Below, one piece after another: positions 1 through 12,600 of a DNA stretch of 64,000 nucleotides; positions within the stretch are counted from its first letter, which is position 1; each line of letters opens with the position of its first letter. This stretch comes from Vermamoeba vermiformis (lineage: Eukaryota; Tubulinea; Echinamoebida), in assembly GCA_045837725.1 (NCBI GenBank), contig JBEWZL010000300.1, forward strand, positions 527,413 through 591,412. The letters run 5' to 3'. The notes below the pieces were generated by a model. The model made no database searches, was not told where the DNA came from, and saw only the letters and a list, made by a program, of their open reading frames with translations. The position numbers and the translations under genes are program-made.

Positions 1-1757
1 TGCATAATATTCCTCGAAATTTCTTGTACTTGCGAGTATAATCGCTGCCGAGGATTGTTCCGTCAGCGCTCATCAAAGAACTCTTGAAAGTCACTTCAAA
101 CTCCATTTCCTTTTGTGGGACCTTAACGCAGATCTGATCACCTTGTACGATAATATCTTCAACGTCAGTAGTCACGCGGATATAATCCTTGATGGTCGCA
201 ACGCATTCGGGGTGAATTGGGGTGGAGAATTGAAAACACGGGTTTGTGTTGATCGGGATGTGGAACCATTGCAAAGGTCGAATAGTGAACGTGGAAGTAA
301 TCTATAATATCCTGATTAGAACGATCTATATCGAAACAGAAAAGTAGTCTTACGGAAGTGCTCCGCTTGATGCCTTTTGATGGCAAGGGTCCTTCGTCGG
401 AGTGACTTCCGGAGTCCAAGATGAACGTCAGTTCTGGACTGCTGAGCGGCCATTTCTCAGGCTGTAAGAACAACACGCTCACTCCGCTTTCTTTAGCTTT
501 TTCATACGCAGCGATGATTGACGGAGTTTTGTACAGGGTTTTGATGTCTTCAGTTGGAGTGTATGGCTTCATCGCGACATCTACACAATAAATCGGAATC
601 TTGCTCTTAATTCGCTGGTTGAATATAACCATGACAACGGGACTCATCGTGGTCTCAATATGCCTGTTAAGCAAAGTCTTAGCTCGGGTCGGATGTGACG
701 CCTCTCAAGATCTTTTCGAGACTTACACGGAGTCAATATTCACGACTGCAGTCGAAAAAGTGAATTCTTTTTTCGGTTGTTCTTTTGTTCCATCTTCAAG
801 GACGATTGAACCCAGGGACAGCTTGAACTCGGTAGATCCAGGGAATCGATTGGCACTGTAGATCACTCGGGTTGGACTCACCCATATCCACTATCATGTA
901 ATATTATTGTTAATACGAAGGAGTAGTTAATGTTTTGACGCTACCTTTCCTTCGGGCAGTTCCGGTTTGGATTTGACATGGAAGTCCATTTGTTGGACGG
1001 GCTGATTAAACTCAAAAGCCAGAAATTGTTTTCCAGCTCCATAGTCTAAGAATGAGTCGTATATTCGCAGAGGCTTTTGAGACTTTTGCACTTTGCCCTT
1101 TGAACTCTTGCCGGATTCGCTCCGCAAAATATTTTCTACCGTAGGAAGCGGTGCTGCATCATTAGAAATCTTAGATTGCGCGCCTTCCATTTGAGGTAAT
1201 CGGTTGAGCAGCGCTGTACATTCTTCAGAACTCAATTCTTCATGCTAGTCAACGTCTTAGTCGTGGATCGAAAAAAATTGGTTTCGAATTAATACCAGCA
1301 CTTACCTTTGTAGTAGCGTCTAAATCTTGTCCTACTGATTCGTGTTTTACGCTCAAAATAGCACCGTTACGGCAAACAAGGTCACCACTGACACCGATCG
1401 AGTTTAATTTTAGATATTTTGAAGTTGAGTTGCTCAAAAATATTACTTACGCTTGAAGAGAGTAGACACTTGCGCGGTAATACTAAAGATACGCAAAGAT
1501 TAATTCCGTTAAAAGGATCCACAAGAAAAAAATAAATTATTGAAATTTAATTTTACCTTAAACGTCATTGATGCGTATGCTGATATATCGATTTTGTCGA
1601 TAAGGTCTTGGTTAAGCAAAAATATATCGTCAGTTTTGAAGACCTCACGAAGCTTCTGCTGAATCCGATCGCATGTTGGGCTGGAATTCAGAGTAACAGT
1701 CTTCGGCTCGGAGAGTCCCGATGCAGTGATCTCCTGCACTGATATATTAGTGGTCAT
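1..1757 (-). CDS. Unrecognised multi-exon protein, 3' part outside the window
   Basis: The ATG is at 1757 and seven exons can be followed leftwards (about 1757-1557, 1482-1451, 1387-1306, 1244-945, 890-727, 663-354, 301-1), each joined in frame by GT-AG introns. The protein starts MTTNISVQEITASGL, has a Ser/Lys-rich linker near KSSKGKVQKSQ, and then segments rich in beta-type residues such as GSTEFKLSLGSIVLEDG and MEFEVTFKSSLMSADG. I do not recognise a family. No signal peptide or membrane segment is visible, so a cytosolic or nuclear protein is likely. The gene runs off the left edge, so its C terminus is unknown. It is divergent from the DUF6935-like gene, and the roughly 275 bases between the two starts probably hold both promoters. 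The gene itself is well supported by frame continuity; its function is unknown. Confidence 0.6.
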
Positions 1758-2032
1758 TGTGTTGTTTGATTGATCATAATAAATAAAAATCCGGTTGTAA
1801 TTTAAAGCCGTTAGAAGACCGTGACTAACGTGGAAATTTCTCGTGTGAGTGACACGTCAGGCCTTTCCTTCGAACCTTCTATAAAAATATCTTAGATTAG
1901 ATCAATTTAAGTGTTTCTAGAAGCGCTTCTTGGCTTGCGAGTGGAGAATTTTTTCGGCGCCGAGTTATTTTGGGTTCAGAATCGAATATCATTTCAATAG
2001 TCGGCAACAACCAAGCATTCTATAATATTATA

Positions 2033-3043
2033 ATGGCCAATCATATGATTCAACTTACGCAGCTGCCTCAGTCAGCAGAAGAGTTCGAAGCAATGCGGAA
2101 CCAAATGGCAACCACCCCGCAAGGAGGCGCTGCCATGTTCGTGCTTGCCATGGTTGGTACGTGCATTTTATCTAAATATGAAGTATTAAAGTATGAAACG
2201 GGCTTCGGTTCTGGTTAAAGTAATTCGGCCGTTAAGTTTCTTAAGAACGAGCTCCAATAATTTCAAAATATTAGGATTAATTATATTTCTATCTAGTTTA
2301 CAGCCAAACCCGCGATCTGGGCCTTCAATGCCTGCTTTTGATGACGGATCAAGCGAATATTACTCAGGACAACGGTGCTGGGTCGTACAAAGGTTATCGA
2401 TTGAATAGCTCGAAAATTAACGATTGGGATAGCCGATTGGGAGGTGCTGTAAGTATATAATTCAGCATTAAACGTAGAAAATTTGGAATTCCGGTTCGGC
2501 GTTAGCGATCAGGTCCAAAAATGCTTAGACCTTAAATTTGACATTAATACTCTCCAATCCTCGAATGATATAATAGTATCTATCAGATATTACGTACCTA
2601 GGACTTAACTCAATTTACTGTCGCTATTTTTACTGCAACTGCTTTAAATTTAATTAACGATACTCAACGTATTATTAATACCTGTTTTGCACAGAACACT
2701 CATATTGCTCGTACTTACATTTTGGGCACGAGCAACGTTAACAACTACGTCTTGCCTGCCATCCCCTGGACTGTCGAGATCGAGATCGGTAAAAACAAGT
2801 ACGCACCTGTCACTGATACACAAGCCAAACTATTCATTCGCTGCACTGGTGCCGATACTATGAGGTATGTATCTTTTTCTCTATTGAAGCGACATGAGCA
2901 TTTCGAAAAGTAAATCCAATTTTGTACTTACTTGGTACAGACCAATGACGTTGCACAAGAATGACAAAGGCATTTGGAAGGCTCAGGAATGGTCGTCGTT
3001 GCAGGTTGGTGTTAAAGGTCCTCCCGCCATCGATCCGTTGTAA
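2033..3043 (+). CDS. DUF6935-like small protein
   Basis: Four exons: 2033-2156, 2297-2448, an exon beginning near 2696 just after the acceptor TTTTGCACAG, and a last exon from about 2941 to the stop at 3041-3043. The protein, about 175 residues, begins MANHMIQLTQLPQSAEEFEA. It keeps the layout I know from bacterial DUF6935 proteins: an N-terminal LPxxxEEFxAM segment, a short helix around AAMFVLAMVVYSQ, then a strand-rich part with PWTVEIEIG, AKLFIRCTGADTMRPM and a final GIWKAQEWSSLQVGVKGPP. The family has no established function that I can state. It is soluble, with no signal peptide. The family match is from memory of the motif order and is the weakest point; the exon structure is firm. It converges with the MAPK15 gene about 90 bases downstream. 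Confidence 0.6.
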
Positions 3044-3131
3044 GGTACGAGAAGATGCAGATCAGCTAACTTACACTTTATTATCCGACCTGATAAATGC
3101 GCTTATTGCACATAATACGGAATTAACAGTA

Positions 3132-4618
<1,487 letters not shown>

Positions 4619-5129
4619 GGCGATAGCAAATGTTTCCTCGTAGAATGAGTTAAATGATATAAAGCACTGCCTCTAATACGTGACGTGCTATTGTAAGCAG
4701 TTGTGAGCTAAATACATTTAAATAAATAAATAAAACGAAACAAGAAATAAAATCGGGTTCACAACCGAGAAAACTCGCTTGTGCTCGGGTGGATACTTTC
4801 ATTTAACAGCAATCTTGTTCGAAAGTTAACATACTTCAATATTAATATTGATATTCGATTACGACTTTTTAATTCCGTGACTAAAAAGGAGATCGAGAAT
4901 TTGATTTTGAGCAGGCTGCAAACGCCATATAGTAAACATATTATTGATGGTAGTCAAATTATGATTGACTGTATTGTGTTGCCGGTTGATGTACGGGAGT
5001 TGAAATAAACAAAAATTAATTTTACATTCGTGTTGTTCGCTCTAAAGCACCTAGCACGTCTAATAATAATTGAAACCTTTATATTTATTTGTATTCGTGC
5101 AAATTGGTGGCTAAATATCGAGTACAACC
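4619..5129. other. Intergenic region between MAPK15 and Arp1
   Basis: A divergent promoter region, AT-rich around 4720-4750 (ATAAATAAATAAA). A stretch at 4781-5008 is open on the plus strand but has no usable ATG. I see no RNA gene or repeat. Confidence 0.4.
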
Positions 5130-7892
5130 ATGGATACAGAAGTAATTGCTAACCAACCTGTCGTCATTGACAATGTAAGCAATTTGCGTATCAAAAATTC
5201 AGCAAAATATTTATGATAGCCAGGATAGCCAATAATGACATTAGTTTCGAAAAATAACGATTTTGAGATTGAATTAAAATTGATCAACGGGCAAATTTAT
5301 TAATTGTTGATTTTAGGGCTCCGGCATTATCAAGGCTGGCTTTGCAGGAGAAGAATATCCAAAAGTTATATTTCCCTCATAGTACGTACAGATTTAGACA
5401 ACGTAGATATTTTTCACCACATCCACGACGAAACCCGAGACAAATAATTCAGTAATTAATTTTAATGTTAAATTATAGTGTCGGACGACCAAAACATCTT
5501 CAGGTTATGGCTGGTGCCGTTGAAGGAGGCGAATTTGTTGGTCAAAAAGCCGAACAACTTCGTGGCTTATTGAAGTACATACAACCCTTCTAATTAGTGT
5601 CATAAAGGTATTAATATTATATAATAGATTAAGCTATCCTATCGAGCACGGTATTGTTAAAAATTTCTTGGATATGGAGCAACTATGGAATCACGCGTAT
5701 CACGAGTTGTCAATCAACCCCGAAGACGTACGTTAATTCACGAACGCGTGCCCAGTAATCTAACTGCATCCAAATAGCACCCTGTGTTGCTGACAGAACC
5801 TCCCTTGAACCCAATCAAAAATAGAGAACAAGCCGCACAAATATTTTTCGAGACATTCAACGTCCCCGCTTTGTTCATTTCTCTGCAGGCAGTTTTGAGT
5901 TTGTACGTGCTAATACTGATCTAGCCTACGCATGATACTAACAATATTTTGCTCAGATACGCCTCTGGCAGAACTACTGGTGTCGTTCTAGATATCGGTG
6001 ATGGTGTGACACACGCGGTTCCTATTTACGTACGTGGCTGACTATGTTTACGTCATAATAACATCACGTACAGGAAGGATTTACTATGCCAAATGCTGTT
6101 ACGCGAATCGATTTGGCTGGCAGGTAAGGAATTAACAACCTGTAATATCGAGATAACGGAGCTAATAATTGGCGCACAATAGAGACGTGACTGAACACAT
6201 GCAATTATTATTGCGAAAGTCTGGATACAACTTTCATACAACAGCAGAGAAAGAGATTGTACGAAACATCAAAGAGAAGACATGCTACGTAGCATTCGAT
6301 CCGCAAAAGGAAGAAGAGTTGTTGGAATCAGAAAAGAGCAGCAAAGCTGTGCAATTCAGTTACAAACTACCCGATGGCAACGTAATTGAGGTAAGCCCTT
6401 TTTTATGGTGATAGCGAATAAGGGAATGAGCTTGTTTTGTCGCTTGGGCAACGGCCGGCTTCCCATTTTTTCAAGCCGACGGAGCATCAAGCACCTATGG
6501 CCGAGTTGGTCTAAGGCGTTAGACTCAAGTTCTAATGGGGGTAACTCCGCGTGGGTTCGAATCCCACTGGGTGCAAGCAATTAATTTTTTTTTGCCTTCG
6601 CTCGCTCTGTTTTGTTGTTCTTGCTACTCGCGCTGGGTGCAAACACGACGAATTTTATTTTTTTTTTTGTCCTCGAGCGCTGTTTTTTCTTCTTGCGAAT
6701 AATAGTATAGTTCTTGTAACCGTGACATTTTTTGTTGCAACAAGGTGCGCGAAGTAATTTTTTCTTCGCACGCGACAGGGTTGCAGTAATTTTGTTCCCT
6801 CCATCCTGGCGGCGGATGACGGGAGCGGCACTGGTCCGTCAACAAGACAGCATGTCCGAGTGGTCTAAGGAGGATGACTAGAAATCATCTGGGCTTGCCC
6901 GCGCAGGTTCAAATCCTGCTGCTGTCGATTACCTTTTTGCCCGTGCCTTAATCTGTTGAAAATCTTTTGTGTGGCGATCAGCGCTTCTTCGCTTGATGCA
7001 CCATGAGACTACTTCGGGCCCGAATTTTTTTTTTCTAGCAAGTGGTTACCCACCAAGTATATTTGAAACCAACTCCAACTCCTATGCCAGCTGGCCGAAC
7101 GCCGTTAGGAACTTCTTCGCTCGGGCCCAATTCAATTTTTTATTCGTGGTCTGTAGTTACCTGGTCACGTGCTCCAGCCAATCAACCAACGGGTTCGTGG
7201 TGCACTTGGTAGCACGTCCGCTTAGCATGCGGGAGGTACGGGGATCGAAACCCTGCGAATCCAATTTCTTTTTTTTTTGTTTTTTGCCTCCTTGTTCGCC
7301 TTTTATGAGCTTAGTTCTTGGGTGCTGCAACAACAGTTAGGAACTCGTTTAGCTGATTGTTCTTTTTACGTGCACGATCAATTAACATTTTTTTTTAGAT
7401 CGGTCCCGAGCGTTTCAGAGCCCCCGAAATCCTGTTCCAACCCGATATTATCGGCGAAGAATATCCTGGTATTCACGAATGCCTCGTTAACTCGATTCAA
7501 AAGTGTGACATTGACATGCGAAAAACTCTGTATGGTAACATTTTGTTATCTGGAGGTTCAACCTTGTTCCCTGGTACGTTAGGAAACAAACCGCTCGCGC
7601 ATTATTTTATTAACGTTGTATTTGAAAGGGTTTGGTGATCGGTTGTTGAAGGAGGTCAAAGGACTGTCACCAAAAGACACAAAGATAAAAATCTATGCAC
7701 CTCCCGAGCGTAAATACAGTACCTGGATGGGTGGCTCTATTCTCGCTGCTTTGGCAACATTCAAAAAGATGTGGATCTCGCAGTAAGTATCCAAAGATCC
7801 AAATTCAATGTGCGGTTGAGTAATCCTCCTTTCTTAGCGCGGAATACAAAGAAGATGGCTTCTCGGCAATTCACAGAAAGACTCTTTTCTAA
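5130..7892 (+). CDS. ARP1: Actin-related protein 1 (centractin, dynactin filament subunit)
   Basis: Read from ATG 5130 to TAA 7890-7892 through about nine introns. Arp1 forms the short actin-like filament of dynactin, the dynein cofactor. Diagnostic stretches follow centractin closely: [111 protein letters not shown] and the end [12 protein letters not shown]. These cover the nucleotide-binding motifs of the actin fold. Arp1 rather than conventional actin is indicated by [11 protein letters not shown], by the [13 protein letters not shown] segment and by the C terminus. One intron, 6391-7398, is about ten times longer than the rest and contains three tRNA genes; it joins the codons of NVIE to [10 protein letters not shown] exactly. 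The gene converges with a histidine phosphatase 100 bases away. Confidence 0.93.
6491..6575 (+). tRNA. tRNA-Leu (anticodon CAA)
   Basis: The acceptor arms GCACCTA and TGGGTGC pair fully (one G-T), with A as discriminator. The anticodon stem TTAGA/TCTAA encloses the loop CTCAAGT, giving CAA. A long variable arm (TGGGGGTAACTCC) is as expected for Leu. The T arm GTGGGTTCGAATCCCAC contains a good B box. There is no intron. A run of nine T follows within 20 bases and would stop Pol III. Confidence 0.97.
6846..6927 (+). tRNA. tRNA-Ser (anticodon AGA)
   Basis: The acceptor arms GACAGCA and TGCTGTC pair perfectly, with G as discriminator. The anticodon stem GATGA/TCATC encloses CTAGAAA, giving AGA. 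The long variable arm (TGGGCTTGCCCGC) is typical of Ser. The T arm is GCAGGTTCAAATCCTGC. A T5 terminator follows at about 6932. Confidence 0.97.
7191..7263 (+). tRNA. tRNA-Ala (anticodon AGC)
   Basis: The acceptor arms GGGTTCG and CGAATCC pair perfectly, with A as discriminator. The anticodon arm TCCGC TTAGCAT GCGGG gives AGC. The T loop is ATCGAAA rather than TTCGAAA, a variant seen in some eukaryotic Ala tRNAs. A long T-run follows at once (7264 onward). Confidence 0.96.
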
Positions 7893-7992
7893 GCTGTAAA
7901 TGTACCTTTCTCGTCATCAATACAAACATCCTTCAAACGAAACAGGCGTGCTCGTGATGCTGTTTTGTATTTACATCGCTATTGTTTATTTA

Positions 7993-8726
7993 TTACAACA
8001 AATGAGCGTCGCTCGCAACTTTCGCTGCAAACCAACGATCTTTATCAAGCCGAACGAGCTTGGTCAATGCACAGTACGGTACTTCCATAACGACCGCTTT
8101 CGAGTCATACATTTCAGTTAAGATCTGAACACCGTAGCCATGCGTAACGAGAAGCATATGATCGTTTTCGTATAGATTGTGTAACTCTTTAGCTGTCGAA
8201 ACATATTTGGCTTCTAATTCGCTAACGGTTTCAGGATATGTCAACTTGTCTTGGAAGAAAGACCGGTACTCGAGATCCAAGTGTGGGTAAGTATCCACAT
8301 CAAAGGTTGCGTGATCGAAGCTCGGTAACTCATTAAACCATGCAGCTTTAAGCCACTCTGATAATCCGTATTCGATCTTGATCGGAATCCGCAATCGTTT
8401 TGCGATCTCGTTGGCGGTTTGCATGCACCGTAAAAACGGCGACGAAAAAACGTGATTAAGGTTGGTTCCCGTGGATAAAATGTATTCTGCAGTCTGTTGG
8501 GCTTGTTTGATACCTAATCCAGAAAATTAATTAAAATTGAATAGTTACACCTTGTAATACCGGTAATAGCTGTTTGACGTTATTCATTCGTACCTTTTTC
8601 AGTTAATGGCGGGTCGAATGGCCTCGCTGCGGTCTTTAACCAATTTTGATCGACTAAATCCGAGCGCTCTCCGTGTCTAAGCAGCCATAAAGTCTGCGAA
8701 TTAATCTTGCTACTACTTGTGGTCAT
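7993..8726 (-). CDS. Histidine phosphatase superfamily (phosphoglycerate-mutase-like) protein
   Basis: Two exons from ATG 8726 to TAA 7993-7995, with a short intron near 8515-8595. The catalytic RHG motif is in LWLLRHGERSD (residues about 14-24), where the His becomes phosphorylated. FDPPLTEKG and VFSSPFLRCMQTA give the usual PLTxxG and SSPxxRCxxTA motifs with the second catalytic Arg. The second catalytic His is in HMLLVTHGYGVQI. The length of about 215 residues suits single-domain members such as the UBASH3-like or yeast Tfc7-like branch. The substrate cannot be read from the sequence: mutases of glycolysis, sugar phosphatases and protein Tyr phosphatases share this fold. No targeting signal is seen. 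It converges with Arp1. Confidence 0.85.
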
Positions 8727-8885
8727 AGCGCAAGCATGTTTCTATTATGATTGGGGTTGCGTTGTGTTTGACTGCTCGTTGAAAAGTTACATTATGCAAC
8801 GCTAGCGCTAGAATAACAACACGTCTCTTCTTCGTACACTAATTAACATAATCTAGTCTAGAATGTGTATATTATTGGTATAATT

Positions 8886-9579
8886 ATGGTTCGGACGACA
8901 GAAAGAGAAGGGGAGCTAATTACGATACGTGTCCAAACTTCTATTGAAAGGTAATTTTAAATTATTCTAATACGCCTCCAAACGGTGTCTTTAACCGCGA
9001 TATTATTTAACGTATACTTGTACGTTTTTTAGGTTGGCAACTATAATTTTGGAGAAAACTAATCCGACGTGGCCAAATCCAAGTTATGGTTTGCGGTTAG
9101 TAAGTCGTCAATCAATTCGTCAATCGGTGCTCTCGATTTATAATCTCCGTTAAATTGGAAGCATTCAATTGGGTGACTATTCTGACATGTTGCCATTCAC
9201 AGCCTTTTTTTGCACCTCGCATCATCTCCAATTCTTTTTTTTGTGATTTTTTCAAACTTTTGTTCACGTTTCGCTTTTTTCCCGAGACAATACCGTATAC
9301 TGATAACGTGACTCGACTTAACTACATTGATGCTTTCTTGCGGAACCTCCACTTTTGAAATCGGATTTCATATTTTCTACTGACTTGCCTTTTATAGAAG
9401 CTACCCCCGACAAATCTTCGGAGACGAGCCTTGTCACGTCATTCTACTAACCGGGAGAATAGGAACGTACGCTGCATTGTGCTGTGGATTAAAGGTACTC
9501 CGTAAAACTAAATCATCAATTCGCAACTTTACCTCGTTAACGAATTAACGCGTAGTCCGCACGTGTTTCCGATTTTTGA
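8886..9579 (+). CDS. Small unrecognised spliced protein
   Basis: The ATG at 8886 opens MVRTTEREGELITIRVQT. Splicing 8886-8950 to an exon from 9033, then to one beginning near 9399, gives ATIILEKTNPTWPNPSYGLR followed by a hydrophobic strand-like stretch CHVILLTGRIGTYAALCCGL. A last small exon would end at 9579. The second donor is ambiguous: GTTAGT keeps the more protein-like frame, while GTAAGT three bases later leads to a basic, less convincing tail ending near 9508. The product is about 80-85 residues and I do not recognise it. It lies between the divergent phosphatase start and the first repeat-protein gene. The existence of a gene is likely; the exact product is uncertain. Confidence 0.4.
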
Positions 9580-9686
9580 ATCAACGGACCGCCAAATAAA
9601 TTGGGACGTGGGAATGGTCTTCATTTCATTCACGCCGAGGCGATAACAACACCACACGTCTCGCGGACCAAGCAAAAGACATAACC

Positions 9687-12600
9687 ATGCAAAAGGTACG
9701 TGCTATTGCATTGATGCAATTCTTTGACTACGGTTATTAACCGATGATTCATTTCTTTAGCTAGCCATTTTATTATTCTTGGGTTTGATTTCCCTTAATT
9801 GTTTTGCCTTGGCCCGCACATCCGACACCTCGGGTAAGCAATTATATAAATTCTAACATACGTCATCCCATTTACTCATATTAACGTCATTTGTCATCCA
9901 AAGAACCAATCCCAGACGTGCCTCAAAGCGTTCCGATCGCGGAACCAGTTGATCCTTCTACTCTCCCGACCAATGAACCCGTAGCCCCTCAAGGCAATAC
10001 CCCTGACCAATCTCCTGTGCCCGATACAACAACGGGTGGCGAGACAACCGTTCCGGTTAGTGAATCTCCAACGAGTATCCCATCCGATCAACCTACCGGC
10101 GTTCCTGTTAGCGAGACCGGTGGCGATTCAACTATTCCTCAGGGCGAGGCTACTCCTGTGGTTGATTCAACTGCACCAACTAGCCAAGAGACTATCCCTC
10201 AAGGCGACGCTGCTCCTGTTGCAGACTCGACTGCTCCTCTTGCCGACTCAACTGTGCCCACTGGTGTAGAGACTGGTACTCCTCAGGGCGAAGCTACAAC
10301 CCCGAGTGACCCGGTACCAACTGGTGACGGGTCAACCACTCCTCAGGAGGCTTCATCGCCGGTCGCATCTACTACCCCGGAGACTTCCGCTCCTACTGGT
10401 GGTGAGTCAAGCACTCCTCAAGGCGACGCTGCCCCTCTTGCCGACTCAACTGTACCCACTGGTGACACGACCACTCCTCAGGGTGAAACTACAACCCCGA
10501 CCGTAGAAACTACTCCTCAAAGCGACGCTGCTCCTGTTGCTGACTCAACTGTACCTACTGGTGGCGAGACCGCTCCTCAGGGTGATGCCACACCTCTTGC
10601 TGATACCCCTCAAGGCGATGCTGCTCCTGTTGCAGACTCGACTGCACCTACTGGTAACGAAGGTACACCAACTGGTGACACGACTACACCTCAGAGCGAA
10701 ACTACTCCTGTTGCAGACACAACTGCACCAACTGGTACTGAGACCACTCCTCAAGGTGATGCTTCTCCTGTTGCAGACTCAACTGCACCTACCGGTGATG
10801 AGGCTCCTCAAGGCACCACTGCACCTCTTGCAGACTCAACTGCTCCAACTAGTGACACAACCACTCCTCAGGGCGAAGCTACTCCTGTTACAGACTCTAC
10901 TGCTCCAACTGGTGATGCTGCTCCTCTTGTGGACACAACTGCACCAACTGGTGGCGAGACTACCCCTCAAGGTGATGCTACTCCTGTTGCAGACTCGACT
11001 GCACCTACTGGTGATACGACCACACCTCAGAGCGAAACTGCTCCTGTTGCTGACACAACTGCACCAACTGGTGGCGAGACTGCTCCTCAAGGTGATGCCA
11101 CACCTCTTGCTGATACCCCTCAAGGCGACGCTGCTCCTGTTGCCGACTCGACTGTACTGGTAATGAGGCTACTCCTCAAAGCGACGCTGCACCTCTTGCA
11201 GACTCAACTGCCCCAACCAGTGATGAGGCCACTCCTCAGGGTGAAACTGCTCCTGTTGCTGACTCGACTGCACCTACTGGTGATGCAACCACACCTCAGA
11301 GTGAAATTACTCCTGTTGCTGACACAACTGCACCAACTGGTGACGAGACTACTCCTCAAGGTGACGCTGCTCCTGTTGCAGACTCAACTGCACCAACTAG
11401 TGGCGAGACCACTCCTCAGGGCGAAGCTACTCCTGTTACAGACTCTATTGCTCCTACCGGTGATGCTGCTCCTGTTGCTGACACAACTGCACCAACTGGT
11501 GGCGAGACTACTCCTCAAGGTGATGCCACACCTCTTGCTGATACCCCTCAAGGTGACGCTGCTCCTCTTGCCGACTCAACTGCACCCACTGGTGACAATA
11601 CCACTCCTCAGGGTGAAGCTACTCCTCAAAGTGATGTTGCCCCTCTTGCTGACTCGACTGCTCCCACTGGTGGCGAGACTACTCCTCAAGGTGATGCACC
11701 TCTTGCTGACTCAACTGCTCCTCAAAGCGACGCTGCACCTCTTGCAGACACTGCTCCTGCTGGTGATTCCTCTCCTCAAAGCGAGGCCCCAACTGGTGAC
11801 ACTACAACTCCTGTTGGCGATGAAACCAATTCCCCTGTTGACTCTAGCACTCCTGTTGGCGACTCCACTCCTGTTGGTGATAGCAATCCTCCTCTTGTGG
11901 AGAACACTCCTCTCGCTGACGATAACTCTACTGCTCCACTTGGAGACAGTTCTCCCGTTGGTGACAATTCTCCTGTCGATAGTGCTCCAGTTGGTGATAA
12001 CAACCCACCAGTTGACACTCCTCTTGCTGAGAATGATAATGCTACTGTTCCTGTTGGTGAAAGCGCCCCTATTGCCGACAGTGCTCCAGTCGGAACACCC
12101 TTCTTGAGTGATGAAACCAACCCTCCTGTCGATGCACCTTTAGCTGATGATACCAACACCACTGCTCCTGTTGGTGACAACAACCCACCAGTTGATGCAC
12201 CTTTGGCCGACGATACCAACTCCACCGCTCCAGTTGGCAATGAAACCAACCCTCCTGTTGATGCTCCTCTCACTGATGACACCAACACCACTGCTCCCAT
12301 TGGTGACAATGCTCCAGTCGATGCTCCTCTTGCTGATAATAATCCCTACCCCATTGTTCTTTTTGTCCCGCCGGACAATGCTACTGCTCCAGTTGGCGAC
12401 AGCAATCCTCCAGTTGATGCACCTTTGGCTGATGACACCAACACCACCGCTCCCATTGGCGACAATACTCCTTCAGTTGATGCACCTCTTGCTGGCGATG
12501 ACAACAGCACTACACCTATTGGTGATACCAACCCTCCAGTTGAGGCACCTCTTGCTGATAACGATAACAGTACTGCTCCTTTGGCTGACTCCACTCCAGT

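Larger units (their letters stand above)
6391..7398 (+). other. 1008-bp Arp1 intron housing a tRNA cluster
   Basis: The donor GTAAGC at 6391 and the acceptor TTTTTTTTAG ending at 7398 restore the Arp1 frame. Besides tRNA-Leu, tRNA-Ser and tRNA-Ala on the same strand, it holds many T-runs and degenerate pieces: a second GCTGGGTGCA tail near 6633 that resembles the tRNA-Leu 3' end, and a perfect 12-bp palindrome TTCGGGCCCGAA at 7013-7024 followed directly by ten T. Other introns in the window are mostly 45-110 bases. Confidence 0.85.

Noticed and set aside
4781-5008. Open plus-strand stretch before Arp1
   Set aside because: Its composition looks somewhat coding, but there is no ATG and no upstream exon that could join it.
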